From CAZBEA01 sp964519355 (GTDB lineage: Bacteria; Patescibacteriota; Microgenomatia; Levybacterales; GWA1-39-11), in assembly GCA_964519355.1 (NCBI GenBank), contig CAZFJW010000006.1, positions 1 to 26,617 on the forward strand: a stretch of DNA of 26,617 nucleotides, given 5' to 3'. Numbering within the stretch: the stretch's first letter is position 1; the number at the start of each line of letters is the position of its first letter. Below the pieces are notes generated by a model that searched no databases, had not been told where the DNA came from, and worked only from the letters and a program-made list of their open reading frames with translations. The position numbers were made by a program, and so were the translations under genes. Positions 7,291 through 15,111 of the stretch are shown here, one piece after another.

Positions 7291-9264
7291 CTAACTTTGC
7301 TGGATGTACCGTATTTTATCGCGTAAAAGAGCTGCTGTCTCAAAATCCATTTGCTTGGCTGCTTCCTGCATTTCTTTTCGTAGTCTTTTTATAACTTTTT
7401 CTTTTTCATCTGGTAGGAGCAGATCCTTCTCAAGAAGCGGCTTAAGCTCATCAAGAATAAGCTGACGTTCAACTAACTTTGCCTTGATCGCCTTTTGAAC
7501 TGTCTGGGGTGTTATGCCATGAGCCTTATTGTATGCCACTTGTTTTTCACGTCTTCTATCAACTTCATCAATTGCCTCTTCCATAGATTTTGTTACTTTA
7601 TCTGCATATAAAATAACTCGAGATCCAACTCTTCTTGCTGCTCTACCCATTATTTGAATTAAAGATGTCCTTGATCGTAAAAAGCCTTCCTTATCAGCAT
7701 CAAGAATCGCCACAAGGGAAACTTCCGGCAAATCCAGACCCTCACGAAGCAAGTTTATTCCTACCAATACGTCATAAACTCCTGATCTCAGATCATCAAT
7801 AATATCCTGCCTCTCAAATGTCTGAACTTCAGAATGAAGATAGTTTACCTTCACTTGTTTGTCCTCAAGATATGCTGATAAATCCTCAGCCATTCTTTTA
7901 GTAAGAGTAGTAACAAGCACTCGCTCGCCCTTTTTAACAGTTGCTATAATTTCATTCTCAAGATCCTGAATTTGTCCTTCTGTTGGTCTAACCTCAATAT
8001 CAGGATCTACAACACCCGTTGGCCTAATTAATTGCTCTGCAATATGCCCCCCAGAGCGCTCTACCTCCCATTCACTTGGCGTAGCGCTAACATAGATCGT
8101 TTTATTGATTCTCTCAAGAAATTCGGGGAAATTAAGGGGTCTATTATCATATGCTGATGGAAGGCGAAATCCATAATCGATAAGAACTTCTTTTCTTGCA
8201 TGATCACCGTTATACATTCCGCGAATTTGCGGAATAGTCATGTGAGACTCATCGATCACAAGAAGCCACTCTTTGTATGTAGTATTAAAGTATTCAAGAA
8301 GAGAATAAGGAGCATCCCCAGGTTTGCGGCCGTCAAAATACCTAGAATAATTTTCAACTCCATTCACATATCCCATTTCTTTGAGCATCTTCAGGTCATA
8401 TTCAGTCCGCTGCTTTATTCTTTGTGCCTCAAGAAGCTTGCCTCTTTTTTCAAAAAATGCAACTTGTTCGGCAAGGTCTCGCCTTATAAGATCAAATATT
8501 TTTTCATTTTTTGCCTGATCTGTAACGTAATGTTTGGCAGGGTACAACACAATATTTTTTTTCTCCTCAATAATATCCCCTGATAGTGGATCTGTAATCT
8601 GAATATTTTTAATAAAATCACCATCAAGGGTCACACGAATTCCTTTATCTTCATATGAAGGAAATATGTCAATTACCTCACCTCTTACACGAAAAGTCGA
8701 TCTTTTAAATGCATAATCATTGCGTGCATACATCAAGTCCAAAAGTCTATCAAGAATTGATTTTCTAGCAAGTTTTACACCAACACCCAATTCCATAATA
8801 AATTTACCGTACTCCGCTGGTGATCCGAGATTGTAAATTGCAGAAACTGAAGCAACAACTATGACATCACTTCTAGTTAAAATGTTGGTTGTAGTGCTCA
8901 GCCTCAATTTGTCAATCTCATCATTGATCTCTGTTTCCTTGGCTATATATGTATCTGTTGTTGGCATATATGCCTCTGGCTGATAATAATCATAATAAGA
9001 AACGAAATATGAAACTGCATTTTCAGGAAAAAAATCTCTAAATTCCTGATAGAGCTGTGCTGCAAGAGTCTTGTTATGCGAAATAACCAAAGTAGGAAGC
9101 TGAGTCTTTTGAATTACATTAGAGATCGTAAAAGTCTTTCCGCTTCCTGTAACTCCAAGAAGCACTTGGTCGGAAACTTTTTCTCCCAATCCCTTTATAA
9201 GAGCGTCAATTGCCTGAGGCTGGTCTCCCGTGGGCTTGAAGTCTGATTTAATATGAAACTGCAT
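7291..9264 (-). CDS. uvrB: UvrB, excinuclease ABC subunit B
   Basis: Full-length 657-residue UvrB helicase-like subunit. Visible: Walker A GVTGSGKT (37-44), the beta-hairpin YYDYYQPEAY (90-99) that probes between the DNA strands, the DEAD-like VIDESH box (about 336-341), helicase motifs near the C-terminus (GINLLREGLDLPEV, QIMGRAARR), and a C-terminal UVR motif (about 620-655, MDFETAALLRDKI) that binds UvrC. Nothing is missing. ATG 9264-9262 lies 6 nt after an extended -10 box, so the mRNA is predicted to be leaderless. Divergent from lexA across a 192-nt gap. Confidence 0.97.
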   Translation of the reverse strand: MQFHIKSDFKPTGDQPQAIDALIKGLGEKVSDQVLLGVTGSGKTFTISNVIQKTQLPTLVISHNKTLAAQLYQEFRDFFPENAVSYFVSYYDYYQPEAYMPTTDTYIAKETEINDEIDKLRLSTTTNILTRSDVIVVASVSAIYNLGSPAEYGKFIMELGVGVKLARKSILDRLLDLMYARNDYAFKRSTFRVRGEVIDIFPSYEDKGIRVTLDGDFIKNIQITDPLSGDIIEEKKNIVLYPAKHYVTDQAKNEKIFDLIRRDLAEQVAFFEKRGKLLEAQRIKQRTEYDLKMLKEMGYVNGVENYSRYFDGRKPGDAPYSLLEYFNTTYKEWLLVIDESHMTIPQIRGMYNGDHARKEVLIDYGFRLPSAYDNRPLNFPEFLERINKTIYVSATPSEWEVERSGGHIAEQLIRPTGVVDPDIEVRPTEGQIQDLENEIIATVKKGERVLVTTLTKRMAEDLSAYLEDKQVKVNYLHSEVQTFERQDIIDDLRSGVYDVLVGINLLREGLDLPEVSLVAILDADKEGFLRSRTSLIQIMGRAARRVGSRVILYADKVTKSMEEAIDEVDRRREKQVAYNKAHGITPQTVQKAIKAKLVERQLILDELKPLLEKDLLLPDEKEKVIKRLRKEMQEAAKQMDFETAALLRDKIRYIQQS

Positions 9265-9270
9265 TTAATA

Positions 9271-9279
9271 ATTGTATCA
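9271..9279 (-). promoter_or_regulatory. Extended -10 promoter of uvrB
   Basis: TGATACAAT on the minus strand (TG at 9279-9278, TACAAT at 9276-9271). Only 6 nt separate it from the uvrB ATG, so transcription should start at or next to the A of the ATG. No good -35 hexamer is visible, which suits an extended -10 promoter. Confidence 0.55.
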
Positions 9280-9356
9280 CAGCAATCCGACTGAATATTT
9301 TTCCCATATATGAAGCTAAAAATGATCCAAAATGAGAGTTGATCTAGTTTGAATAG

Positions 9357-9406
9357 TTTTGTATATCTTGACAAAGTTCAAATTTTTTTCGTATAAATTT
9401 TGTATA
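9357..9406 (+). repeat. Pair of 9-bp direct repeats flanking the lexA promoter
   Basis: TTTTGTATA occurs at 9357-9365 and again at 9398-9406, 41 bp apart, about four helical turns. One copy ends just before the -35 and the other begins just after the -10. The position suits operator sites for the LexA made from this gene, but the repeat is AT-rich and not palindromic, so this is only a candidate. I saw no E. coli-type (CTGT...ACAG) or Bacillus-type (GAAC...GTTC) SOS box. Confidence 0.3.
9368..9397 (+). promoter_or_regulatory. Promoter of lexA (TTGACA-18-TATAAA)
   Basis: A perfect TTGACA (9368-9373), an 18-nt spacer and TATAAA (9392-9397). The expected start near 9403 leaves a leader of about 54 nt before the lexA ATG, longer than for the neighbouring genes. 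A second -10-like TATATT lies at 9417-9422. The only AAGGA-like Shine-Dalgarno is about 20 nt from the ATG, too far to be typical. Confidence 0.6.
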
Positions 9407-9456
9407 GAGTTTTTTTATATTTCAAACTTTTAAGGATTAATTTTTAACTTTTTACT

Positions 9457-10122
9457 ATGCCTGCCGTACTTTATAAACGAGAAAGAGAACTGCTTAGCTA
9501 TATAGTTCAATTCCAAGAACAATTTGGATACTCTCCCACACTCCGAGAAATGGCTGATGCCATGAGCAGACGAAGCGTCTCAACAATTCACTCACTTATC
9601 CGCTCTCTTGTTGAAAAAGGTTATGTTCAAAAAGTAGAAGGAAATACCAGAACTCTCAAAATTTTAAAAAAAGATAATATCCAGCGTTTTGCAGGCACCC
9701 CAACAAAGGCACTAGGCCCATCAATCGCGCTTCCTCTTATGGGATTTATCGCAGCAGGCAGACCTCTTGAACCACACACTGACCCCGAAGCAACATTTAA
9801 CGTAGCAGCATCAATGATATCTGGCAAAAAAACAGCATATGTTCTTCAAGTAAAGGGCCAGTCCATGATTGAAGATGGAATCCTTGATGGAGATTTTGTC
9901 GTCATTGAAAAAAGCCAAATTGCAAACAATGGCGATATTGTTGTCGCTCTTGTTGATGAAAGCCTTGCAACACTTAAGCGGTTTTACAAAGAAAATGGAA
10001 AGATAGTACTAAAACCAGCAAACGCTGCAATGGATCCAATATATCCTAAGGAAATAACAATTCAGGGTCTTGTTGTGGGGCTTGTTAGAAAGTTTAAATC
10101 AAACGGCACTGCTTTTTCTTAA
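9457..10122 (+). CDS. lexA: LexA, SOS-response repressor/autoprotease
   Basis: 221 residues. An N-terminal winged HTH (about 1-70; YSPTLREMADAMSRRSVSTIHSLIRSL) is followed by a linker and an S24 LexA-type protease domain (about 90-215). The self-cleavage bond is Ala100-Gly101 (GFIAAGRP), the nucleophile is Ser136 (KGQSMIEDG) and the general base is Lys174 (LATLKRF); all are intact, so RecA-stimulated self-cleavage should work. It lies next to uvrB and 2.8 kb from uvrA, the usual LexA targets, and has a strong own promoter, as expected for an autoregulated repressor. The recognition helix resembles no well-known operator specificity that I can name. Its stop is 2 nt from the convergent dedA stop. 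Confidence 0.95.
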   Translation: MPAVLYKRERELLSYIVQFQEQFGYSPTLREMADAMSRRSVSTIHSLIRSLVEKGYVQKVEGNTRTLKILKKDNIQRFAGTPTKALGPSIALPLMGFIAAGRPLEPHTDPEATFNVAASMISGKKTAYVLQVKGQSMIEDGILDGDFVVIEKSQIANNGDIVVALVDESLATLKRFYKENGKIVLKPANAAMDPIYPKEITIQGLVVGLVRKFKSNGTAFS

Positions 10123-10124
10123 AT

Positions 10125-10790
10125 CTATTTTTTACCAAAAGGCAATTTAGAAATAATTCCTTCTCTCATTTCCGGATCCTTTGCTACATGCCAAACGGCG
10201 GGAAGCAAGGAGACTATTATAATAATACCTACAACAATGTGGAGATACTTATCCAAATTCGGAATTACTGCACCTAGAATATAGCCTGCTATTGTTAGGC
10301 CCACAGCCCATAAAACCCCGCCAATTACATTGTAAGCAAGAAATGTAGAGTAATCCATTTTCCCAATACCAGCGACTATTGGAGCAAACGTGCGAACAAC
10401 TGGCACAAATCGTGCAATAATTATTGTTTTTTTTCCATGCTTTTCATAAAATTTTTCCGCCCTATCTATATGTTTTTTATGGAAGAAAAATGAGTCATCT
10501 CGATTAAAAATCCTGCGCCCAACCCTTCGGCCAAAAGAATAACCAACACTATCTCCGAGCACTGCTGCAACAAAAAAGACAGGCACGAGAACCCAAATAT
10601 TTAAAATATCTTGAGAGGCAAGAAATCCCGCAGTAAAAAGCAAACTATCACCAGGCAGAAAAAATCCGAAAAAAAGTCCTGATTCAGCAAAAATTATTCC
10701 AAAAAATGCAAAATACGCTGTCATCCTTCCCAGCTCTGCAATATGCTGAGGATGAAAAATTTCCCGGACTGATAAAAGACTTTCAATCAT
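10125..10790 (-). CDS. DedA family (SNARE-associated) membrane protein
   Basis: 221 residues with the DedA/VTT pattern (PF09335): several membrane segments, FFLPGDSLLFTAGFLAS near residue 45, GDSVGYSFGRRVGRR near 80, and the conserved RFVPVVRTFAPIVAG near 130-145. DedA proteins are inner-membrane transporters or scramblases linked to polyprenyl-phosphate or phospholipid recycling and membrane homeostasis; the lipid here is not known. ATG 10790-10788 is 7 nt after a TATTAT -10 box, so the transcript is probably leaderless. Divergent from rsmI, with starts 18 bp apart. Confidence 0.88.
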   Translation of the reverse strand: MIESLLSVREIFHPQHIAELGRMTAYFAFFGIIFAESGLFFGFFLPGDSLLFTAGFLASQDILNIWVLVPVFFVAAVLGDSVGYSFGRRVGRRIFNRDDSFFFHKKHIDRAEKFYEKHGKKTIIIARFVPVVRTFAPIVAGIGKMDYSTFLAYNVIGGVLWAVGLTIAGYILGAVIPNLDKYLHIVVGIIIIVSLLPAVWHVAKDPEMREGIISKLPFGKK

Positions 10791-10796
10791 AATGTG

Positions 10797-10803
10797 TATA
10801 ATA
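10797..10803. promoter_or_regulatory. Shared bidirectional -10 element for dedA and rsmI
   Basis: The 7-bp sequence TATAATA reads as TATAAT on the plus strand (10797-10802) and TATTAT on the minus strand (10803-10798). On the plus strand ATG 10809 (rsmI) follows after 6 nt, and on the minus strand ATG 10790 (dedA) after 7 nt. Both mRNAs would therefore start at or next to their start codons, and the polymerase could bind in only one direction at a time. No strong -35 is visible on the rsmI side; a TTGATA lies 15 nt upstream on the dedA side. Confidence 0.6.
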
Positions 10804-10808
10804 CCACT

Positions 10809-11522
10809 ATGGCAATGTTATCAATTGTACCAACACCTATCGGAAATTTACAAGATGTAACTATCAGAGCGATCAAAACTCTTCTTTCCTCAGATTATAT
10901 TTTAACTGAAGAAGTGGTAAGGACTAAAAATTTTCTTGATCATTTGAAAGAACAGTATCGAGACCTTGCAGAGGTTGTAAAAGATCCTAAAATAATTCAG
11001 TTTAATGAATTTCAAGAAAATACATATCTGGAAAAATTCATCGAGCTACTTTCACAGGACGCTAATATTTCGCTCACCTCATCTGCAGGCACACCACTTT
11101 TTTCAGATCCAGGATTCAGACTTATTCAATATGCTCTAGAACATAATATCAAAATAGAATCTCTTCCAGGACCAACTGCTGCTATTCCAGCGCTCACACT
11201 TTCTGGCATGCCGCAGGATCAGGTGCTTTTTGTTGGGTTTTTGCCTAAAAAAGTTTCGAAAAAAGAAAACATCCTTGCTGCGCTGAACAAAAAAAGAGAT
11301 AAAATATTTCACCCTACAATCGTAATGTACGAGTCTCCCCACCGGATTGTGGAGACTTTGGGGGTAATATTAAAAGTTTTTGGAAATACTCAAATATGCA
11401 TATGCAGGGAACTGACAAAAATTCATGAAGAACATATTGTTCTGAGTACTCAAGAAGCTTTTGAGAAATATACAACTACGCAGCCCAAAGGAGAATTTGT
11501 TCTCATTTTCTCTCTTACTTAA
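10809..11522 (+). CDS. rsmI: RsmI, 16S rRNA (cytidine-1402 2'-O)-methyltransferase
   Basis: 237 residues of the tetrapyrrole-methylase fold: N-terminal LSIVPTPIGNLQDVT, the SAM-site motif AGTPLFSDPGFRL, PGPTAAIPALTLSGMP, YESPHRIVE and RELTKIHEEH. RsmI uses SAM to methylate the ribose of C1402 in the decoding centre. Two usual motifs are changed: AEDTRxT reads TEEVVRT and SDAGTP reads SSAGTP. I start at ATG 10809 (or 10815), not at the in-frame GTG 10794, because that GTG lies just ahead of the -10 box and the ATG is where transcription should begin. Its last 8 nt overlap the convergent enolase-like gene. Confidence 0.88.
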   Translation: MAMLSIVPTPIGNLQDVTIRAIKTLLSSDYILTEEVVRTKNFLDHLKEQYRDLAEVVKDPKIIQFNEFQENTYLEKFIELLSQDANISLTSSAGTPLFSDPGFRLIQYALEHNIKIESLPGPTAAIPALTLSGMPQDQVLFVGFLPKKVSKKENILAALNKKRDKIFHPTIVMYESPHRIVETLGVILKVFGNTQICICRELTKIHEEHIVLSTQEAFEKYTTTQPKGEFVLIFSLT

Positions 11523-12771
11523 GAGTTTCTATTTCATTCTCTATCTCAAGCAACCTGTTATATTTAAAGACCCGCTCCCTCAGAGGCGCCCCAGCCTTTA
11601 GATAGTCTGCACCCACAGCAACTGCAAAATCTACAATGAAATCGTCATTTGTAGTATACCCTCTATCAAATATTGTCATTTTAAATTTTTTATATCGGGC
11701 GATCTCAGCAAATGCAAGAGCCTCAGACACTGTTCCGATTTGCCCCGGAGTAAATGAAACAGAATTTGTTAAATTTCCCTGAATGGCAGTCTGGAGTCTC
11801 AATGGATTTCCGCCAATAAGATCATTCCCCGAAATCATTATTTCGTCTGAAAGTGTTGCAGCAAGCTGTGCCCACGCAGCAGAATCATTATCACCAAGGG
11901 GATCCTCAAGAAAAATTAAAGAATATTCTTCAGCCAAATTTTTGTAAAAGTCGATAAGCTCTGATGAAGACACAGGGTTGGCACGATCTGAGATACGATA
12001 TGCCTGACCATTCAATAATGTATTTGCGTTTACATTTACTCCTAAAAATAAATCTTCTGAAAATTTATAAGAAGTACTTTCAATAAATTGTTTTGCAAAA
12101 CTGATTGCATCAGTATTGGATTGGCTTGGGACACTAAAACCACCTAATGGCGCATTGAGTGTCACATTATTGCGCTCTTCTAAATACTTTTCCAATAAGT
12201 GAATAAGATCTATCCCCATTTGAATGCCCGTATATACGTCTTGAGATGAGGCTGGGAGCAGGAGAATACTTTGAAAATCAATTCCTCCCTTTACCCACTT
12301 TCCACCTTCAATAAGTACAAACATCGGAAGGGGGAGTTTTAAAGCAGTCTCTCGAATAGAAGTGAATTGCCTCAGATACAAAAAAAGCGGAATCGAAGAT
12401 GACATAGCTGCTGCCTTGGCTGCTGCTTGCGACACTGCAAGCATAACGTTGGCACCCAGAACTGACTTATTCTCTGTTCCATCCATGGAATTTAGAATCG
12501 AATCAATCTTTTGCTGTTCGAAAACCTCAATTCCTTTCAGTTTTTCACTAATCCCGACCAGAGAAGTAACAGCCTTAAGCATTCCTCTCCCCTCATATCT
12601 TGAAATATCTTTATCTGATATATCTCTTGCTTCAAATGATCCTTTTGAATGTGAGTGAGGAGCAGAGGAAGTTGCTTCGACACCACTTGAAAGCTTGACG
12701 GTTACTTCAAGCGCCGGATAACCGGCAGAATTAAAAATTTCTCTTCCCTTAACAGAGGCTATCGCAGGCAT
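11515..12771 (-). CDS. Enolase homologue lacking catalytic residues (probable pseudoenzyme or new function)
   Basis: 418 residues, collinear with enolase over the full length: GREIFNSAGYPALEVTV at the N-terminus, DGTENKSVLGANVMLAVS (97-114), LEDPLGD (288-294), GQIGTVSEAL (343-352) and LKAGAPLRERVFKYNRLLEIE near the end. Enolase converts 2-phosphoglycerate to PEP. By motif alignment most active-site residues are replaced: proton-donor Glu of GDEGG by Leu209 (APLGG), Glu of LQEF by Ser168, metal-ligand Asp by Asn246 (GVNVN), catalytic-base Lys by Thr341 (SFTPGQIG), and His of SHRSGE by Asp369. Glu289 and Lys392 remain, and the GDD pair reads GND. Normal enolase activity is therefore unlikely. 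The ATG overlaps the ppsA stop by one base (TAATG), so it is coupled to PEP synthase, whose product is enolase's product. Confidence 0.85.
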   Translation of the reverse strand: MPAIASVKGREIFNSAGYPALEVTVKLSSGVEATSSAPHSHSKGSFEARDISDKDISRYEGRGMLKAVTSLVGISEKLKGIEVFEQQKIDSILNSMDGTENKSVLGANVMLAVSQAAAKAAAMSSSIPLFLYLRQFTSIRETALKLPLPMFVLIEGGKWVKGGIDFQSILLLPASSQDVYTGIQMGIDLIHLLEKYLEERNNVTLNAPLGGFSVPSQSNTDAISFAKQFIESTSYKFSEDLFLGVNVNANTLLNGQAYRISDRANPVSSSELIDFYKNLAEEYSLIFLEDPLGDNDSAAWAQLAATLSDEIMISGNDLIGGNPLRLQTAIQGNLTNSVSFTPGQIGTVSEALAFAEIARYKKFKMTIFDRGYTTNDDFIVDFAVAVGADYLKAGAPLRERVFKYNRLLEIENEIETLK

Positions 12772-15071
12772 TATTTTCCTTCCTTAAGAATTTTCATTTC
12801 TACTTCATATACTGCTCTTCTTGTAGTGTCAATTGCATCAGGAGATACAGAAACGCTTGTTACCCCCCACTCGACCAGTTTTCGGACTAAAGCAGGATAA
12901 GAAGAAGGGGCTTGCCCACAAATGGAAACTGGAATTTGATGAGCATTACACGCTTTTATCACACGTTCCAAAGACCACAAAACAGCCTCGTTTTGTTCGT
13001 CATACTCAGATGCAACCTCACTATTGTCCCGATCTGTACCTAATGTCAGCATTGTCAGGTCGTTGGAGCCAATAGATACGCCATCGATACCTGTTTCAAT
13101 AAATTTATCAATCAAAATAACATTTGATGGAATCTCCACCATCATAAAGAGCTTGAAGGTATGAGTCCTCCTGAGCCCTGCATTTGTAATGATTTTTTTA
13201 ACTTCCTCGAGCTCATGGACCGTCCTTACAAAAGGAACCATGAGGTTTAGATTGTTATACCCTTTTTTCTCACGGACGTGTTTTATCGCAGCAAGTTCCA
13301 ATTCGAACACTTTTGCATCAGTGATGTATCGATACGTTCCTCTAAATCCGAGCATTGGATTTGGCTCTTCCGGCTCGAATTCTCTTCCACCTGTCAAATT
13401 TCTATATTCATTTGTTTTAAAGTCTGTTGCCCGATAAAGAACTGGGCGCGGATAGAATGCTTTACAAAATACTTCCAAATCTTCGACCATTTTTTCAATA
13501 AATATTTTTTCTTTTTTCTCTTTTATTAATTTTTTCGGATGGATTCCGATCTGCGCGATCATAAATTCCGCTCTTAAAAGACCTACCCCATCAACATTTC
13601 TTGAGGCAATTTTTTCAGCAAGCTCTGGCTCTGCAAGATTTACATAGACCTTTGTTGCAGTTTTTAAATTTAAGTTTTCTTCCTCCTTTTTTTCTTGAAT
13701 AAGCACACTTCCTTCATAAATTTCACCTTTTGATCCATTTACCGTCACTATTTGCCCATCTTTGAGTTTTTTTGTAACTTGAGGAATACCAACAACCGCC
13801 GGAATCCCAAATTCGCGAGATACAATTGCAGCATGTGAGGTTCTACCTCCATGCTCAGTTAGAATTGCTGCGGATTTTTTCATGGCAGGAACATAGTCAG
13901 GGTTCGTGTAGGGAGCAACGAGAATATCTCCCGGCTCAATTTTTCCTATTTCTTTTGGAGAAGTTAAAACCTTCACCCGTCCAATACCCACTCCGGGAGA
14001 TGCCGGGTCTCCTATGAGTATTGGGTCAGCATTTTTAATACTTTGATGAGACCGTGCCATTGCATCTGAAAAATCCTGATGCTCTTTTTGAATAGCTTGA
14101 GTCTTTGCTCCTGTAGTTGTGATCGGACGAGTTTGAACAATATACAATTTACCCTTTTCTTTTGCCCACTCTATGTCTTGAGGAAAATAGTAATGCTTTT
14201 CAATATCCTTGCCTATTTTGGCAAGATTTTGAATATCTTCATCAGTAATTTTTTGTCTGGAACGCGAAAAAAGAGGAACCTTTTTTTCTTTATTGTTTGG
14301 ACCAAATTTTTTAAGTAAAACCGACTGCTTTACAATCTTTTTTGAAACAATAGTCAAAGTCTCTTTATCAACCTCATAATGATCCGGAGTAATTCTTCCT
14401 TGCACTATGTATTCTCCAAGCCCAAAAATAGATTCAATAACAATTCTTTTTTTATCGTTTGTAACAGGATCTATCGTGAACATTATTCCTGAAGATTCAG
14501 ATTCAACCATTTTTTGGACTACAACTGCAATCCCGGTCTTAAGATGAGGAATTTTATTTTCTTCTCTATAATACACAGATCTTGCCTCAAACAACGATGC
14601 CCAGGCAAGTCGGATAGAAGCAACAACCGATGACTCTCCCTCAATATTTAGAAATGTTTCATTTTGTCCGGCGAAAGAAGCGTCTTTTGAGTCTTCAGAT
14701 GTTGCAGACGAACGAATCGCAACAAGAACATCATGACTTCCCGAAATTTTCTTGTATTCCTTAAAAACCGCAGCTACAATTTCTTCGGGAATTTCTGAAG
14801 ATGCTATGAGCTTTCGGATATGCGAGGAAACTTGAGATAGCGAATCAGTATTGTCTTTATTTAAAGATGACAATAGATGTTTAATTTTTACATCGAGACC
14901 GTTTTTTTTAAGAAAATAAAAGTAGGCATGAGCAGTTACCGCAAATCCGCCAGGAACAGGAAAACCAGCCTGAATCATTTCCCCAAGATTGGCATTTTTT
15001 CCGCCAACATAAGGAGTATCATCTTTGTCCAAAAGCTTTAACTCCACAACAAAATCATCAGATCTGACCAT
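12771..15071 (-). CDS. ppsA: Phosphoenolpyruvate synthase (pyruvate, water dikinase)
   Basis: 766 residues with all three parts: the N-terminal ATP-grasp nucleotide domain (about 1-330; YVGGKNANLGEM, AIRSSATSED), the swivelling phosphohistidine domain (about 350-460; GGRTSHAAIVS with catalytic His413), and the PEP/pyruvate-binding barrel (about 470-766; NPMLGFRGTYR, GSNDLTMLTLGTDRD, and ICGQAPSSYP with Cys718 as the likely proton donor). It makes PEP from pyruvate and ATP, the entry step of gluconeogenesis. Length and motifs are normal. A -10-like TACAAT lies 9 nt before ATG 15071-15069. It is coupled to the enolase-like gene downstream. Confidence 0.95.
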   Translation of the reverse strand: MVRSDDFVVELKLLDKDDTPYVGGKNANLGEMIQAGFPVPGGFAVTAHAYFYFLKKNGLDVKIKHLLSSLNKDNTDSLSQVSSHIRKLIASSEIPEEIVAAVFKEYKKISGSHDVLVAIRSSATSEDSKDASFAGQNETFLNIEGESSVVASIRLAWASLFEARSVYYREENKIPHLKTGIAVVVQKMVESESSGIMFTIDPVTNDKKRIVIESIFGLGEYIVQGRITPDHYEVDKETLTIVSKKIVKQSVLLKKFGPNNKEKKVPLFSRSRQKITDEDIQNLAKIGKDIEKHYYFPQDIEWAKEKGKLYIVQTRPITTTGAKTQAIQKEHQDFSDAMARSHQSIKNADPILIGDPASPGVGIGRVKVLTSPKEIGKIEPGDILVAPYTNPDYVPAMKKSAAILTEHGGRTSHAAIVSREFGIPAVVGIPQVTKKLKDGQIVTVNGSKGEIYEGSVLIQEKKEEENLNLKTATKVYVNLAEPELAEKIASRNVDGVGLLRAEFMIAQIGIHPKKLIKEKKEKIFIEKMVEDLEVFCKAFYPRPVLYRATDFKTNEYRNLTGGREFEPEEPNPMLGFRGTYRYITDAKVFELELAAIKHVREKKGYNNLNLMVPFVRTVHELEEVKKIITNAGLRRTHTFKLFMMVEIPSNVILIDKFIETGIDGVSIGSNDLTMLTLGTDRDNSEVASEYDEQNEAVLWSLERVIKACNAHQIPVSICGQAPSSYPALVRKLVEWGVTSVSVSPDAIDTTRRAVYEVEMKILKEGK

Positions 15072-15080
15072 ATATCTATT

Positions 15081-15086
15081 ATTGTA
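15081..15086 (-). promoter_or_regulatory. Possible -10 box for ppsA
   Basis: TACAAT on the minus strand, 9 nt before the ppsA ATG, inside the 40-nt gap after the sugar isomerase gene. No convincing -35 is present. It could give a near-leaderless internal transcript for ppsA and the enolase-like gene. Confidence 0.35.
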
Positions 15087-15111
15087 GTAAAAAGACTAAA
15101 TATGCAAGAAC

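Noticed and set aside
9265..9456. Classical SOS box
   Set aside because: Neither CTGT-N8-ACAG nor a GAAC-N4-GTTC type palindrome is present on either strand.
10794..10808. GTG start for rsmI
   Set aside because: The GTG immediately precedes the TATAAT box and would lie upstream of the predicted transcription start; RsmI homology begins at the later ATGs.
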